A stretch of 64,000 nt of DNA, taken from contig NZ_JACHXR010000009.1 of assembly GCF_014192275.1 (NCBI RefSeq), forward strand, positions 62,001 to 126,000. Direction: 5' to 3'. Shown here one piece after another: positions 1 through 7,249 of the stretch. Position 1 is the stretch's first letter; each line of letters opens with the position of its first letter. The notes under the pieces were generated by a model. The model did no database searches, was not told the origin of the DNA, and saw only the letters and a list, made by a program, of their open reading frames with translations. The translations under genes were made by a program, and so were the position numbers. The DNA comes from Halomonas stenophila. Its GTDB lineage: Bacteria > Pseudomonadota > Gammaproteobacteria > Pseudomonadales > Halomonadaceae.

Positions 1-929
1 GCACGGTGGTGTTCAAGCCCTCCGAGGTCACGCCGCTGCCCGAGCAGGCGCTGGCCGAGATCGCCCTGGCGATCGACCTGCCGGCCGGCGTGTTCAACCT
101 GGTCCACGGCGACGGCGAGGGCGTCGGCGCGCCGCTGACCGCCCATCGCGGCGTCGACAAGCTCTCCTTCACCGGCAGCAACCCGGTGGGCGAGGCGGTG
201 ATGGCCGCCGCCGCCCGGGGCATCCGCAACGTCTCCCTGGAGCTCGGCGGCAAGTCACCGATACTCGTCACCGAGGACGCCGACCTCGACCTGGCGGCGG
301 AGCTGGTGCTGGCCGGCTTCTGCTACAACACCGGCCAGATGTGCTCGGCCACCTCGCGACTGCTGGTCCACGCGGCCGTCGCCGAGGCCCTGCATGCCCG
401 GCTGGACGCGGCCATCGCCGCGCTGGTGGCCGGCGATCCGCGGGACGCGACTACCACCCTGGGCCCGCTGGTCAACGCCGCCCAGCGCGACCGGGTGGCC
501 GGCTACCTGGCGGCGGCCGAGGCCGAGGGGCTCGTGCCCACCACGGCGGAGGCGATCGCCCTGCCCGACCACGGCCACTTCGTCACCCCGCGGGTGTTCC
601 GCGACGTGCCGACCGACAGCCGTTTGTGGCGCGAGGAGATCTTCGGCCCGGTGCTCTGCTCGCGGACCGTCCGCGACGACGACGAGGCGGTGGCGCTGGC
701 CAACGACAGCGACTTCGGCCTGGCCGCCAGCGTGGTCGCCGGCGACCCGGCGCGGGCCGAGGCCCTGGCGGCCCGGCTCACCGCCGGCAACGTCTGGTGC
801 AACACCCACCAGGTGGCCCCGCCGGGACTCGGCTGGGGCGGCATGAGGGGCAGCGGCATCGGCCGCGAGCTCGGCCGCGCCGGCCTCGCGGCCTATCTCG
901 AGACCCGCTACGTCACCCGGCCGGCCTGA
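1..929 (+). CDS. Aldehyde dehydrogenase, 3' part (5' end outside window)
   Basis: NAD(P)-dependent aldehyde dehydrogenase that oxidises an aldehyde to its carboxylate in the cytoplasm. The reading frame is open from base 3, so only about the last 310 residues are present, beginning in the cofactor-binding region (FKPSE). The general-base glutamate motif (LELGGKSP), the catalytic cysteine motif (NTGQMCSATSRL) and the EEIFGPV motif are all intact, and the end is normal. The family is clear, and the betaine-aldehyde dehydrogenase branch is the nearest resemblance. The substrate cannot be decided because the N-terminus and the upstream neighbour are missing. Confidence 0.93.
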   Translation, partial: TVVFKPSEVTPLPEQALAEIALAIDLPAGVFNLVHGDGEGVGAPLTAHRGVDKLSFTGSNPVGEAVMAAAARGIRNVSLELGGKSPILVTEDADLDLAAELVLAGFCYNTGQMCSATSRLLVHAAVAEALHARLDAAIAALVAGDPRDATTTLGPLVNAAQRDRVAGYLAAAEAEGLVPTTAEAIALPDHGHFVTPRVFRDVPTDSRLWREEIFGPVLCSRTVRDDDEAVALANDSDFGLAASVVAGDPARAEALAARLTAGNVWCNTHQVAPPGLGWGGMRGSGIGRELGRAGLAAYLETRYVTRPA

Positions 930-1036
930 GCGGCAGGCCCGACCGGGGGGCGCCCCGATGCGATGGGGCTTGACTCGGCCCTCGGATCCTCGCCCCTACC
1001 GTGCAGGGAGGCGATGGTGACGCTCGGCATCGGGAC

Positions 1037-1067
1037 TTGCCCTCGTACTCGACTACGGACTTAAGCT
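1037..1067 (+). promoter_or_regulatory. MerR-type metal-responsive promoter
   Basis: A -35-like TTGCCC (1037-1042) and a -10-like TAAGCT (1062-1067) are separated by 19 bp. That overlong spacing is typical of MerR-activated promoters. The spacer carries an imperfect dyad (CTCGTAC...CTACGGAC) that closely resembles the classical mer operator, where the -10 is TAAGGT. It lies about 40 bp before a merT-like start. No merR gene is visible beside it, so any regulator would have to act from elsewhere. Confidence 0.65.
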
Positions 1068-1105
1068 TGAATCAGCGATGACCTGGCTGCGAAGGAGACA
1101 CCGCC

Positions 1106-1269
1106 ATGCCGGGGCAGGACACGGGGCCGGGGCGCCCTGGCCACGGGCGGACTGGCCAATTTCGACGACCGGGGCCTCATCAAGCTGGTTGACCATGGTG
1201 GAAGGGCTCAAGCTCTGCACCCAGACGTTCCGCCAGGATGTCTCACGGCAATCCTGCTGTGCAGGGTGA
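1106..1269 (+). pseudogene. Collapsed mer operon: merT 5' end joined to merA 3' end
   Basis: From the ATG at 1106 the sequence reads MPGQDTG and, after a one-base slip, RGALATGGLA. This matches the conserved start of the mercuric transporter MerT (TGRGAL.TGGLA). Within a few codons it changes to LTMVEGLKLCTQTF...QSCCAG and a stop at 1267-1269, which is the characteristic C-terminus of mercuric reductase MerA including its vicinal cysteine pair. Everything between (rest of merT, merP, most of merA) is gone. The piece cannot encode a working transporter or reductase. Confidence 0.75.
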
Positions 1270-1302
1270 CGCTGCAGGGGCATCACGCCCCGGGGAGGAC
1301 AC

Positions 1303-1614
1303 ATGCACCAACGCTTCCGTCGGCCGATGCTGGTCGTCATCATTATGCTTCTTGCGGCATCGGCATATGCCGCAGGGCCCCGCTACCGCCTCGAGGTCGA
1401 CGGCCTGGCCTGCCCCTTCTGCGCCTACGGCATCGAGAAACAGCTCCTGGCGCTCGACGGGGTGGCAGGGATCGAGATCGATATTGCCGAAGGTGCGGTG
1501 ATCGTCACCATGCAGGAAGACCGGATGCTCGAGGAGTCTCGGGCGGTCCAGGCCGTCGACCGGGCCGGTTTCACCCTGGGTGACTTCACGGCGCTCGACG
1601 CCGACACCCCCTGA
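1303..1614 (+). CDS. Secreted MerP-like heavy-metal-associated (HMA) domain protein
   Basis: Protein of 103 residues with an N-terminal signal peptide (hydrophobic stretch about residues 9-23, cleavage after AYA) followed by one HMA fold. The metal-binding loop is GLACPFCAYGIEK, with the two cysteines spaced CxxC as in MerP and CopZ. It is expected to bind a soft metal ion in the periplasm. A GGGGAGGACAC ribosome-binding site precedes the ATG. It lies 33 bp after the merA remnant and 11 bp before the next gene, so it is probably still read from the MerR-type promoter. CPFC replaces the TCAAC of true MerP, so mercury specificity is not assured. Confidence 0.8.
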   Translation: MHQRFRRPMLVVIIMLLAASAYAAGPRYRLEVDGLACPFCAYGIEKQLLALDGVAGIEIDIAEGAVIVTMQEDRMLEESRAVQAVDRAGFTLGDFTALDADTP

Positions 1615-1625
1615 GGTGGCCCGCC

Positions 1626-2510
1626 ATGCCCATCCTTGCATCCGCTCACCCGGTGGTCTGGCTGGTGTTCCTGGCGCTCCTGCTGCCCACCGTGGCGCAG
1701 GGGGGCGCCCAGACCTTCGGCACCGCCCTGCCGGTGGCGGAGGGCAATGGCGTGCTGCGCCAGCAGTTCCTCCATCGCGAGGCCGGCGGCGACGGGCGCG
1801 AGCTGGCGGTCAGCGGCGGGGTCACCCTGCTCGGCTACGGCGCCAGCCGCGACCTGACCCTCTTCGGCGCCCTGCCCTACCTGGACAAGCGCCTCACGGC
1901 CGACGGCATCCGGCGCGGTAGCGAAGGCCTCGGGGACCTTAGGCTATGGGCACGCTACACCCTCTATCGCGACGACGCCCCCGGCCGGACCCTGCGCATC
2001 GCCCCTTACCTGGGCCTCGAGACGCCCACGGGGCGGGACGATGACCGCGATGCCCTGGGGCGCCTGCCGCGCCCCCTGCAGCCGGGCTCCGGCTCCTGGG
2101 ACCCCTTCGTCGGGGTGGTGGCCACCTACCAGACCCTGGACGTCGAGTTCGACGCCCAGTTCGCCTACCAGGTCAATACCGAGGCCGAGGGCTTCGCCTT
2201 CGGCGACATGGCCCGACTGGATGGCGCCGCCCAGTACCGGCTCTGGCCCAGAGTGCTGTCCGGCGGTGTCCCCGGCTTTCTCTACGGCGTCCTGGAGGCG
2301 AACCTGATCCACCGGGACCCCGATGAACTCCATGGGGAGGCGACCCCCGATTCTGGGGGCACCCGGCTGCTGCTGGCCCCCGGGCTGCAATACGTCACCC
2401 GGCGCTGGGTGATCGAGGGCATCATCCAACTGCCCATCGTGCGGGACCTCGACGGCTCGGCGCCGGAGGACGATGCCATCCTGCGTGCCGGTGTTCGTTT
2501 CAACTTCTAG
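1626..2510 (+). CDS. Putative outer-membrane beta-barrel protein
   Basis: Protein of 294 residues with a signal peptide (hydrophobic residues about 8-25, ending VAQGG). It has a repetitive alternating pattern rich in Gly, Tyr and Leu and a C-terminal phenylalanine (VRFNF), as in outer-membrane barrels. It resembles the family annotated as putative transporter/MetA-pathway of phenol degradation, whose function is poorly defined. It sits between the HMA protein and the NHL protein with gaps of about 11 bp, so the three look co-transcribed. A role in metal or solute passage across the outer membrane is inference from context. Confidence 0.6.
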   Translation: MPILASAHPVVWLVFLALLLPTVAQGGAQTFGTALPVAEGNGVLRQQFLHREAGGDGRELAVSGGVTLLGYGASRDLTLFGALPYLDKRLTADGIRRGSEGLGDLRLWARYTLYRDDAPGRTLRIAPYLGLETPTGRDDDRDALGRLPRPLQPGSGSWDPFVGVVATYQTLDVEFDAQFAYQVNTEAEGFAFGDMARLDGAAQYRLWPRVLSGGVPGFLYGVLEANLIHRDPDELHGEATPDSGGTRLLLAPGLQYVTRRWVIEGIIQLPIVRDLDGSAPEDDAILRAGVRFNF

Positions 2511-2522
2511 GGAGGTCGCGCC

Positions 2523-3494
2523 ATGGTTCGCTCGCTGATCCTCGTCGTCCTGGGCCTAGCGCTGCTGGTGATGCTGGCCTTTGCCGCCTTCGTGCCCTCG
2601 GCCCAGGGACCGGGGCATGAATTCGTCACCGCCTGGGGGCAACCGGGCGACGGCCCCGGGGAGTTCGACGACCCCACCGGCATCGCGGTGACCGAGGACG
2701 AGGTGTTCGTCGCCGACGCCCGCAACGGGCGCATCCAGGTCTTCGACCATGCCGGCCGATTCCGTCACGAGTTCGGCACGCCCGGCGCGGCCCCCGGCGA
2801 GCTCGGCCGCCCCATGAACCTGAGCATCCATGCCGGTCGGCTCTACGTGGCCGACTACTTCAACGACCGCGTCCAGGCCTTCGCCCTCGACGGCACACCG
2901 CTGCGCACCTTCGGCGAGGCCGGCGACGGACCGGGCCGCATCGATGCTCCGGGAGGCGTCGACGTGGCGCCCGACGGTGATGTGATCGTCGTGGACTTCT
3001 ACAACCACCGCGTCCAGCGCCTCGCCCCGGACGGCACCTTCGTGCGCCAGTGGGGCAGCACGGGAGAGAGCGGAAGTGCGGCCGGCGAGTTCGGCTATCC
3101 CACCGATGTGGCCGTAGCCGACGACGGCACCCTCTACGTGGCCGACGGCTACAACGACCGGGTCCAGGCCTTCGGGCCGGACGGTGACTTCCTGACCAAG
3201 TGGGGCGGGCCCTTCGCCCGCAACGTCCACGGCCCCTTCAACGGCTGGTTCGCCACCGTCACCGGCATCGCCGTGGGGCCGGCGGGGCGGGTCTTCGTGG
3301 CCGACTTCTATAACGATCGCATCCAGGTCTTCTCGGCGGAGGGGGACTTCCTCGGCGCCTTCGGCGAGACCGGCCAGGGTCCCGGCCGCTTCCGCCACCC
3401 CATCGCCGTGGACGTGGCCCCGGACGGCAGCGTCTTCGTCGCCGACTTCGGCAACGAACGCGTCCAGAAGTGGCGGCCGCGTCGCGAGGAGTGA
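2523..3494 (+). CDS. Membrane-anchored or secreted NHL-repeat beta-propeller protein
   Basis: Protein of 323 residues. An N-terminal hydrophobic segment (about residues 4-24) is followed by six NHL-type repeats, each with a core like VFVADxxNxRIQVF preceded by a G-x-GPGEF/RF turn. They would form a six-bladed propeller in the periplasm. NHL propellers mostly bind proteins or ligands; no catalytic residues are evident. An RBS (GGGAGG) precedes the start 12 bp after the barrel gene. The last 46 bases of the gene are repeated at 30792, where the rest of the gene is absent. Confidence 0.8.
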   Translation: MVRSLILVVLGLALLVMLAFAAFVPSAQGPGHEFVTAWGQPGDGPGEFDDPTGIAVTEDEVFVADARNGRIQVFDHAGRFRHEFGTPGAAPGELGRPMNLSIHAGRLYVADYFNDRVQAFALDGTPLRTFGEAGDGPGRIDAPGGVDVAPDGDVIVVDFYNHRVQRLAPDGTFVRQWGSTGESGSAAGEFGYPTDVAVADDGTLYVADGYNDRVQAFGPDGDFLTKWGGPFARNVHGPFNGWFATVTGIAVGPAGRVFVADFYNDRIQVFSAEGDFLGAFGETGQGPGRFRHPIAVDVAPDGSVFVADFGNERVQKWRPRREE

Positions 3495-3733
3495 CGGAGC
3501 TAGGCCAGCCCGCTCAGGGCCTTCTAGTTGCCCGGATAGAGGGCATAGCCGAACAGCGCCCGGCCGCCGTAGACCAGCTCGGTGCCCTCGGGGATCCACA
3601 GCATCTGGCCGGGTGTCACCCTATGGGTCTCGCCGGCGGCGGTGACCTCGAGCTCGCCCTCGATGACGAAGATCACCTCGTCGTAGAGCACCCTCCAGGC
3701 CACCTCGGCGCCCTCCCAGTGGGCGAAGCCGGC
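3449..3733. repeat. Direct repeat, left copy (NHL 3' end plus cupin part)
   Basis: 285 bp aligned without gaps to 30792-31076, with only four differences seen by eye. It covers the last 46 bases of the NHL gene, the short gap, and most of the cupin coding region on the minus strand. Both copies have the same orientation and bracket about 27 kb of accessory genes. Confidence 0.95.
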
Positions 3734-3853
3734 ACCGATCACCAGCCAGCCGGCGGTCTCGCGACTATTGAGGCGACGCGCCGGTGCCGGGGCATCGAGC
3801 AGCTGATACCAGCCGTTGCACTTATCGTCACGGGGAATCGTGGCTTGTGACAT
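3524..3853 (-). pseudogene. Chimeric ORF: FAD amine-oxidase N-terminus fused to cupin C-terminus
   Basis: An open frame of 109 codons starts MSQATIPRDDK, the first 43 residues of the FAD oxidase encoded at 31220-32539, up to the GxGxxG start (WLVIGAGF). It then continues in frame as the cupin of 30867-31205 (AHWEGAEVAW...YPGN). The junction lies at GAAGCCGGC, a 9-base word present in both parent genes, so the intervening sequence was deleted between microhomologies. The oxidase RBS (GGAGG) is retained, so a small cupin might still be made. The cupin half is almost identical to the right copy, while the oxidase half differs at many more positions. Confidence 0.85.
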
Positions 3854-3916
3854 CCTGGACCTCCGCCGCACCGGGCGTGCCCGGCGGTTCGGAATAAGGC
3901 GGCGCCCGTTGGGCGC
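3725..3916. repeat. Diverged copy of the FAD oxidase 5' end and upstream region
   Basis: Matches 32411-32622 (start of the intact FAD oxidase and about 80 bases upstream), with clearly more substitutions than the adjoining 3449-3733 repeat and a short length difference in the upstream part. It shows that the left edge was assembled from two stretches of different age or source. Confidence 0.8.
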
Positions 3917-3922
3917 CGCGAG

Positions 3923-3950
3923 ATGTACATGAAATCGACGCAAGTGTACT
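3923..3950. promoter_or_regulatory. Paired TGTACA-type motif before TetR gene
   Basis: ATGTACAT (3923-3930) and AGTGTACT (3943-3950) are 20 bp apart centre to centre, in the gap between the chimeric cupin ORF and the TetR gene. Similar ATGTACAT plus TGTACA pairs occur at 5201-5238 and 17875-17903, both upstream of ProC-like sequences. A likely operator for the adjacent TetR protein; this is inference. Confidence 0.45.
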
Positions 3951-4012
3951 CTCCACTCCTGGTCAGCGCTTTTCCTGCCGCGCTGCGTTCCCGGACCGGA
4001 GAAATCATCTCG

Positions 4013-4654
4013 ATGCCATACGCCGATCACCATGACACCAAATGGAAAGGCTCCCGCGATGCCTGGCTGGATGCAGCCTTCGCGCTGCTGCTCGAGTCCG
4101 GCGTGGATAGCGTGAAGGTGCTGCCGCTGGCCAAACGGCTCAATGTCTCACGCACCAGCTTCTACTGGTTCTTCAAGGACCGCGAGGCACTGCTGCATGC
4201 CTTGATCGAACGCTGGCGCGAGAAGAACACACCAGGCCTGGTCCACCAGACCGGGGCCTATGCCGAGAGCATCGCAGAGGCGATTCTCAACGTCTTCGAT
4301 TGCTGGCTGAACGCCGGGCTGTTCGACTCGCAGCTGGAGTTTGCGATACGCAGCTGGGCGTTGCAGTCTGACGAGGTATCCCGGGAGATCGAAGCCGCCG
4401 ACGAGACGCGCATCGAGGCGCTGACGCGGATGTTCGTGGAACACGGATACGACCCTCTGGCAGCCAACGTTCGAGGACGCACCATCTACCTCACCCAGAT
4501 CGGCTATATCTCGATGAATACCCAGGAAGCGCTCGAGACTCGTATGCGGCGTATTCCCGCCTATGTCGAGATCTTCACCGGGCAAGCGCCGCAACCGCAC
4601 GAACTGCGTCGGTTTTACGCCCGGCATGGTTATGAGCCGGAAGGTGACGGTTAG
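4013..4654 (+). CDS. TetR-family transcriptional regulator
   Basis: Regulator of 213 residues from the ATG at 4013 (MPYADHHDTKW), which has GGAG about 12 bases upstream. A longer in-frame start at 3923 would begin inside the paired TGTACA motif and is less likely. The N-terminal helix-turn-helix is at about residues 35-65 (VLPLAKRLNVSRTSFYWFFKDREALL), followed by a helical ligand-binding domain. The C-terminal tail (YVEIFTGQAPQPHELRRF) recurs in two decayed copies at 16.6 and 16.9 kb, so the gene belonged to a set of related regulators. It is transcribed divergently from the cupin chimera. The ligand is unknown; proline- or betaine-related compounds are suggested only by the neighbours. Confidence 0.85.
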   Translation: MPYADHHDTKWKGSRDAWLDAAFALLLESGVDSVKVLPLAKRLNVSRTSFYWFFKDREALLHALIERWREKNTPGLVHQTGAYAESIAEAILNVFDCWLNAGLFDSQLEFAIRSWALQSDEVSREIEAADETRIEALTRMFVEHGYDPLAANVRGRTIYLTQIGYISMNTQEALETRMRRIPAYVEIFTGQAPQPHELRRFYARHGYEPEGDG

Positions 4655-5317
4655 TACTGCAGCTGTACGGTAACTGTCATCTCATTAACGGCCACCAGGG
4701 CTGGCTACTGCCGACAGTGGTACCGCCAAGCCCGATACTGATGCTTTCGTCAACAAACCGACCAATGCAACGCATGTGACAAGGCCTGCTGTCCTTGCCA
4801 TCACCCTATCGCTCGGGGAGTGTCCACTGCTGCCGGGCAAGATCACACCGAAGAACAGCCTTTACTTTGGTATTAAACGCCTTGATCTTGCCCAACCTCT
4901 TGGTCTGTTCATGGACGCCCCCTCCGGCAGACCGCCGAAGTAGCGGAAGGCCTCGTCCTGCGCAGGTACTCTCACCGCTCCGTACCGACCGCCGGCTGAG
5001 CCGACACGGTAACCCTCCGAGAACAGCAGGATACTTGGACATAACCAGTCCAGGTGATTTCTGATGATTGGCAATGGCTGTCCATTATCTATCTGTTTTT
5101 AAAAGAGATATTTCAGGGTTGGCGAACAATCAGCAGACGCTATTATCGGGATATGTTAGCGCGCTAATTTTTTTCTTTGAGACTTTGGTCGCATTTGCAA
5201 ATGTACATACTTGTCATAATAGACGACATGGGTGTACATTCCTCCCTATTGACTGCATGAGGAAGCCATCACCATTCGGCGAACGCTAGGACATTGCAGT
5301 CTCAGGGGGAAAGGCGA
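4655..5317. other. Gene-poor spacer, partly AT-rich
   Basis: About 660 bp between TetR and the ProC remnant. Bases 4800-5075 stay open on the minus strand in two frames (for example a 78-codon frame at 4806-5042), but neither resembles a family I recognise. From about 5070 the sequence becomes strikingly AT-rich with a T-run near 5167-5174 and contains the TGTACA pair at 5201-5238. It looks like degenerate DNA followed by an upstream regulatory region. Confidence 0.5.
5201..5238. promoter_or_regulatory. Paired TGTACA motif upstream of ProC remnant and putP
   Basis: ATGTACAT (5201-5208) and TGTACA (5233-5238), 31 bp apart, lie in an AT-rich stretch with promoter-like hexamers (CATAAT near 5214). 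The same pair type precedes the TetR gene and the intact ProC-like gene. It lies about 80 bp upstream of the ProC remnant, as in the intact copy, which suggests the promoter region was duplicated with the gene. Confidence 0.45.
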
Positions 5318-5410
5318 ATGGCACACGACACAGCGCTCAGCATCATCGGCGGGCATGGCTGGATGGTGCGCGCTATGCCAAACGCGGCGATGGAGATCCG
5401 GCGTGCCTGA
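5318..5410 (+). pseudogene. Internally deleted ProC-like (pyrroline-5-carboxylate reductase) remnant
   Basis: A 30-codon frame reads MAHDTALSIIGGHGWM then directly VRAMPNAAMEIRRA and a stop. Both halves match the ProC-like protein of 16992-17786: its start (IGIIGGHGWMGRAL) and an internal segment (VVRAMPNAAAEIRRAY). About 100 codons between them are missing and the frame ends just after. A GGGGGAAAGG sequence precedes the ATG. It is a relic, probably not functional. Confidence 0.75.
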
Positions 5411-5466
5411 GGCGTGCCTAAATCGCCAGCTCTCATTCCAACAATCTTCAATAAATAGGGTGAAAG

Positions 5467-6996
5467 ATGATTGATGCTAGCCAGAGTGTCGTGATCGGCA
5501 CTTTCTTAGTCTACTTTTTAGTCATGTTCATAATCGGTATAGTCGCATACCGACGCTCTTCGGATTTCTCCGATTATGTGCTTGGCGGTCGTACGCTGGG
5601 TCCCTTCGCCACTGCGCTATCAAGTGGTGCTTCGGAAATGTCGGGCTGGCTGCTGATTGCCATGCCGGGTGCCGCATTTCTTATGGGGATGTCGTCGTTC
5701 TGGATTGCAGCAGGGTTGTTAGCCGGAACCCTGATTAACTGGTTGGTCGTTGCACGTCGTCTGCGTGTCTATAGTTTTATAGCTAATAACTCCCTGACCA
5801 TCCCCGAGTATCTCGCTGAGCGGTTCCAGGATCGTGCTTTGGTCCTGCGGCTGGTGGCGGCAGCCTTCATCATTACCTTCTATCTCTTCTACACCAGCTC
5901 AGGCCTGGTAGCCGGTGGCAAGCTTCTCAACACGGTATTCGGTCTCGACTACACGCTGGCGGTGCTGATCGGAGCCCTGGCGGTCGTCTCCTACACCTTC
6001 TTCGGCGGCTATCTCGCCGTGTCATGGACCGATGTGATCCAAGGCATGATGATGATTCTCACTCTTGTCATCGTGCCGATTGTCGCCATTCATGAACTGG
6101 GAGGAGTTAGCGAGACGTTCTCTGCTGTTAGCGCGGCGAAAGCCGGTATGCTGGATGCATTCCGGGATGCCTCGAATGGAGAGCTGCTGACCTGGGTGGC
6201 GATCGTCAGCTCACTCGCATGGGGACTCGGCTACTTCGGTCAGCCGCATTCTCTGGCCCGCTTTGCGGGTATCAATGACGCCAAGAACATTCCCATGGCT
6301 CGCGCCATCGCCGTGAGCTGGACGGGCATCGGGCTGGTTGGGGCACTGTTGATTGGCATCATCGGCAATGCCTACTTCCCTGAGGGCCTGGATGACCACG
6401 AGCGCATCTTCATGTTCATGATCGATATCATGTTCAATCCACTCGTGGCAGGGGTCTTGCTGACTACTGTCTTGGCGGCAGTCATGTCGACGGCCGATTC
6501 CCAGCTGCTGATCTGTTCTTCAACCATCGCGGATGACATCTACAAAGCCGTCTTCAGGCGTGATGCAACTCAAGGAGAGCTGGTCTTTGTCGGTCGCCTG
6601 GCGGTCCTTGGCGTATCGGTTGTGGCGGTCCTGCTGGCCCTGAGCCCCGAGTCCAATGTACTGGGCCTGGTGTCCTACGCCTGGGCGGGATTCGGCGCCG
6701 CTTTTGGTCCGACCCTGATCGCCTCGCTCTATTGGTCTCGTCTGAACCAGTGGGGGGCCTTGGCCGGCATCATCGCGGGTGGCCTGACCGTGGTCGTATG
6801 GGCGCAGCTGAGCGGTGGCATCTTCGACGTCTACGAGATTGTACCGGGATTCGTCCTGTCGGTTCTGGCTATTATCGTGGTAACGCTGGTTACGCCTGCA
6901 CCGAACACCTCTGTGCAGTGTCAGTTCGCCTCAATGCTGGATGAAATGAGGGGCCGAACGGGAAGCAAGCTCGAGGAAGTGGCAGGCCAAGACTAG
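5467..6996 (+). CDS. putP: Sodium/proline symporter PutP
   Basis: Sodium:solute symporter (SSS family) of 509 residues with about 13 transmembrane helices, importing L-proline with Na+ across the inner membrane. The family hallmarks are present: YVLGGRTLGPFATALSSGASEMSGW early in the protein, the GYLAVSWTDVIQG segment, GQPHSLARF and MSTADSQLLICSS near the Na+ site. The length matches E. coli PutP (about 500). The start has GGGTGAAAG just upstream. No putA lies beside it. Its place ahead of oxidase and ketoglutarate-semialdehyde-type genes suggests uptake of proline or a proline derivative; hydroxyproline or N-methylated proline are possible alternatives. Composition is AT-richer than the flanks. 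Confidence 0.93.
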   Translation: MIDASQSVVIGTFLVYFLVMFIIGIVAYRRSSDFSDYVLGGRTLGPFATALSSGASEMSGWLLIAMPGAAFLMGMSSFWIAAGLLAGTLINWLVVARRLRVYSFIANNSLTIPEYLAERFQDRALVLRLVAAAFIITFYLFYTSSGLVAGGKLLNTVFGLDYTLAVLIGALAVVSYTFFGGYLAVSWTDVIQGMMMILTLVIVPIVAIHELGGVSETFSAVSAAKAGMLDAFRDASNGELLTWVAIVSSLAWGLGYFGQPHSLARFAGINDAKNIPMARAIAVSWTGIGLVGALLIGIIGNAYFPEGLDDHERIFMFMIDIMFNPLVAGVLLTTVLAAVMSTADSQLLICSSTIADDIYKAVFRRDATQGELVFVGRLAVLGVSVVAVLLALSPESNVLGLVSYAWAGFGAAFGPTLIASLYWSRLNQWGALAGIIAGGLTVVVWAQLSGGIFDVYEIVPGFVLSVLAIIVVTLVTPAPNTSVQCQFASMLDEMRGRTGSKLEEVAGQD

Positions 6997-7126
6997 TCAT
7001 TTTGTTTGCCTGAATTGACTTGAGTGTCATGAAGTAAATTGTAAGGTGGTGTTGGGTTGGCGCTTAATCCAGTAGCTGAAGTCATTATATTGGCTTCTTG
7101 GTCGCGCCAAGTTTAATTGATCCATC

Positions 7127-7218
7127 TGGGGGGAGGCGGTAGACCGAAAGGCTTTGTGTATTCATCGTCGCATGCATGAAGCATGTCTGGTGAGTCGGCG
7201 GCCTTTCCTTCGCCCCCA
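7127..7218 (+). ncRNA. Possible structured 5' leader upstream of FAD oxidase operon
   Basis: In the 250-bp gap before the oxidase gene, complementary segments nest. TGGGGG (7127-7132) pairs with CCCCCA (7213-7218), GAAAGGC (7146-7152) with GCCTTTC (7201-7207), and CATGC (7171-7175) with GCATG (7181-7185). This would give a multi-stem RNA ending about 30 bases before the ATG. It does not match the glycine riboswitch or another class I know. It may be a cis-regulatory leader or chance pairing. Confidence 0.3.
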
Positions 7219-7249
7219 AGGATAATCAAGGTGACGTCAGGTACGGGAT

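Noticed and set aside
930..1036. A start of merR on the minus strand (about 1033 leftward)
   Set aside because: Only a vague start-like reading (MPSVTIASLH) without the MerR helix-turn-helix; too little to call even as a remnant.
4806..5042. A 78-codon minus-strand frame as a possible toxin or transposase gene
   Set aside because: No family resemblance, no convincing ribosome-binding site, and a competing frame in the same stretch; reported as unassigned spacer.
7127..7218. Glycine riboswitch upstream of an amino-acid oxidase
   Set aside because: The stems are present but the conserved glycine-aptamer core sequences are not seen; kept only as an unclassified leader candidate.
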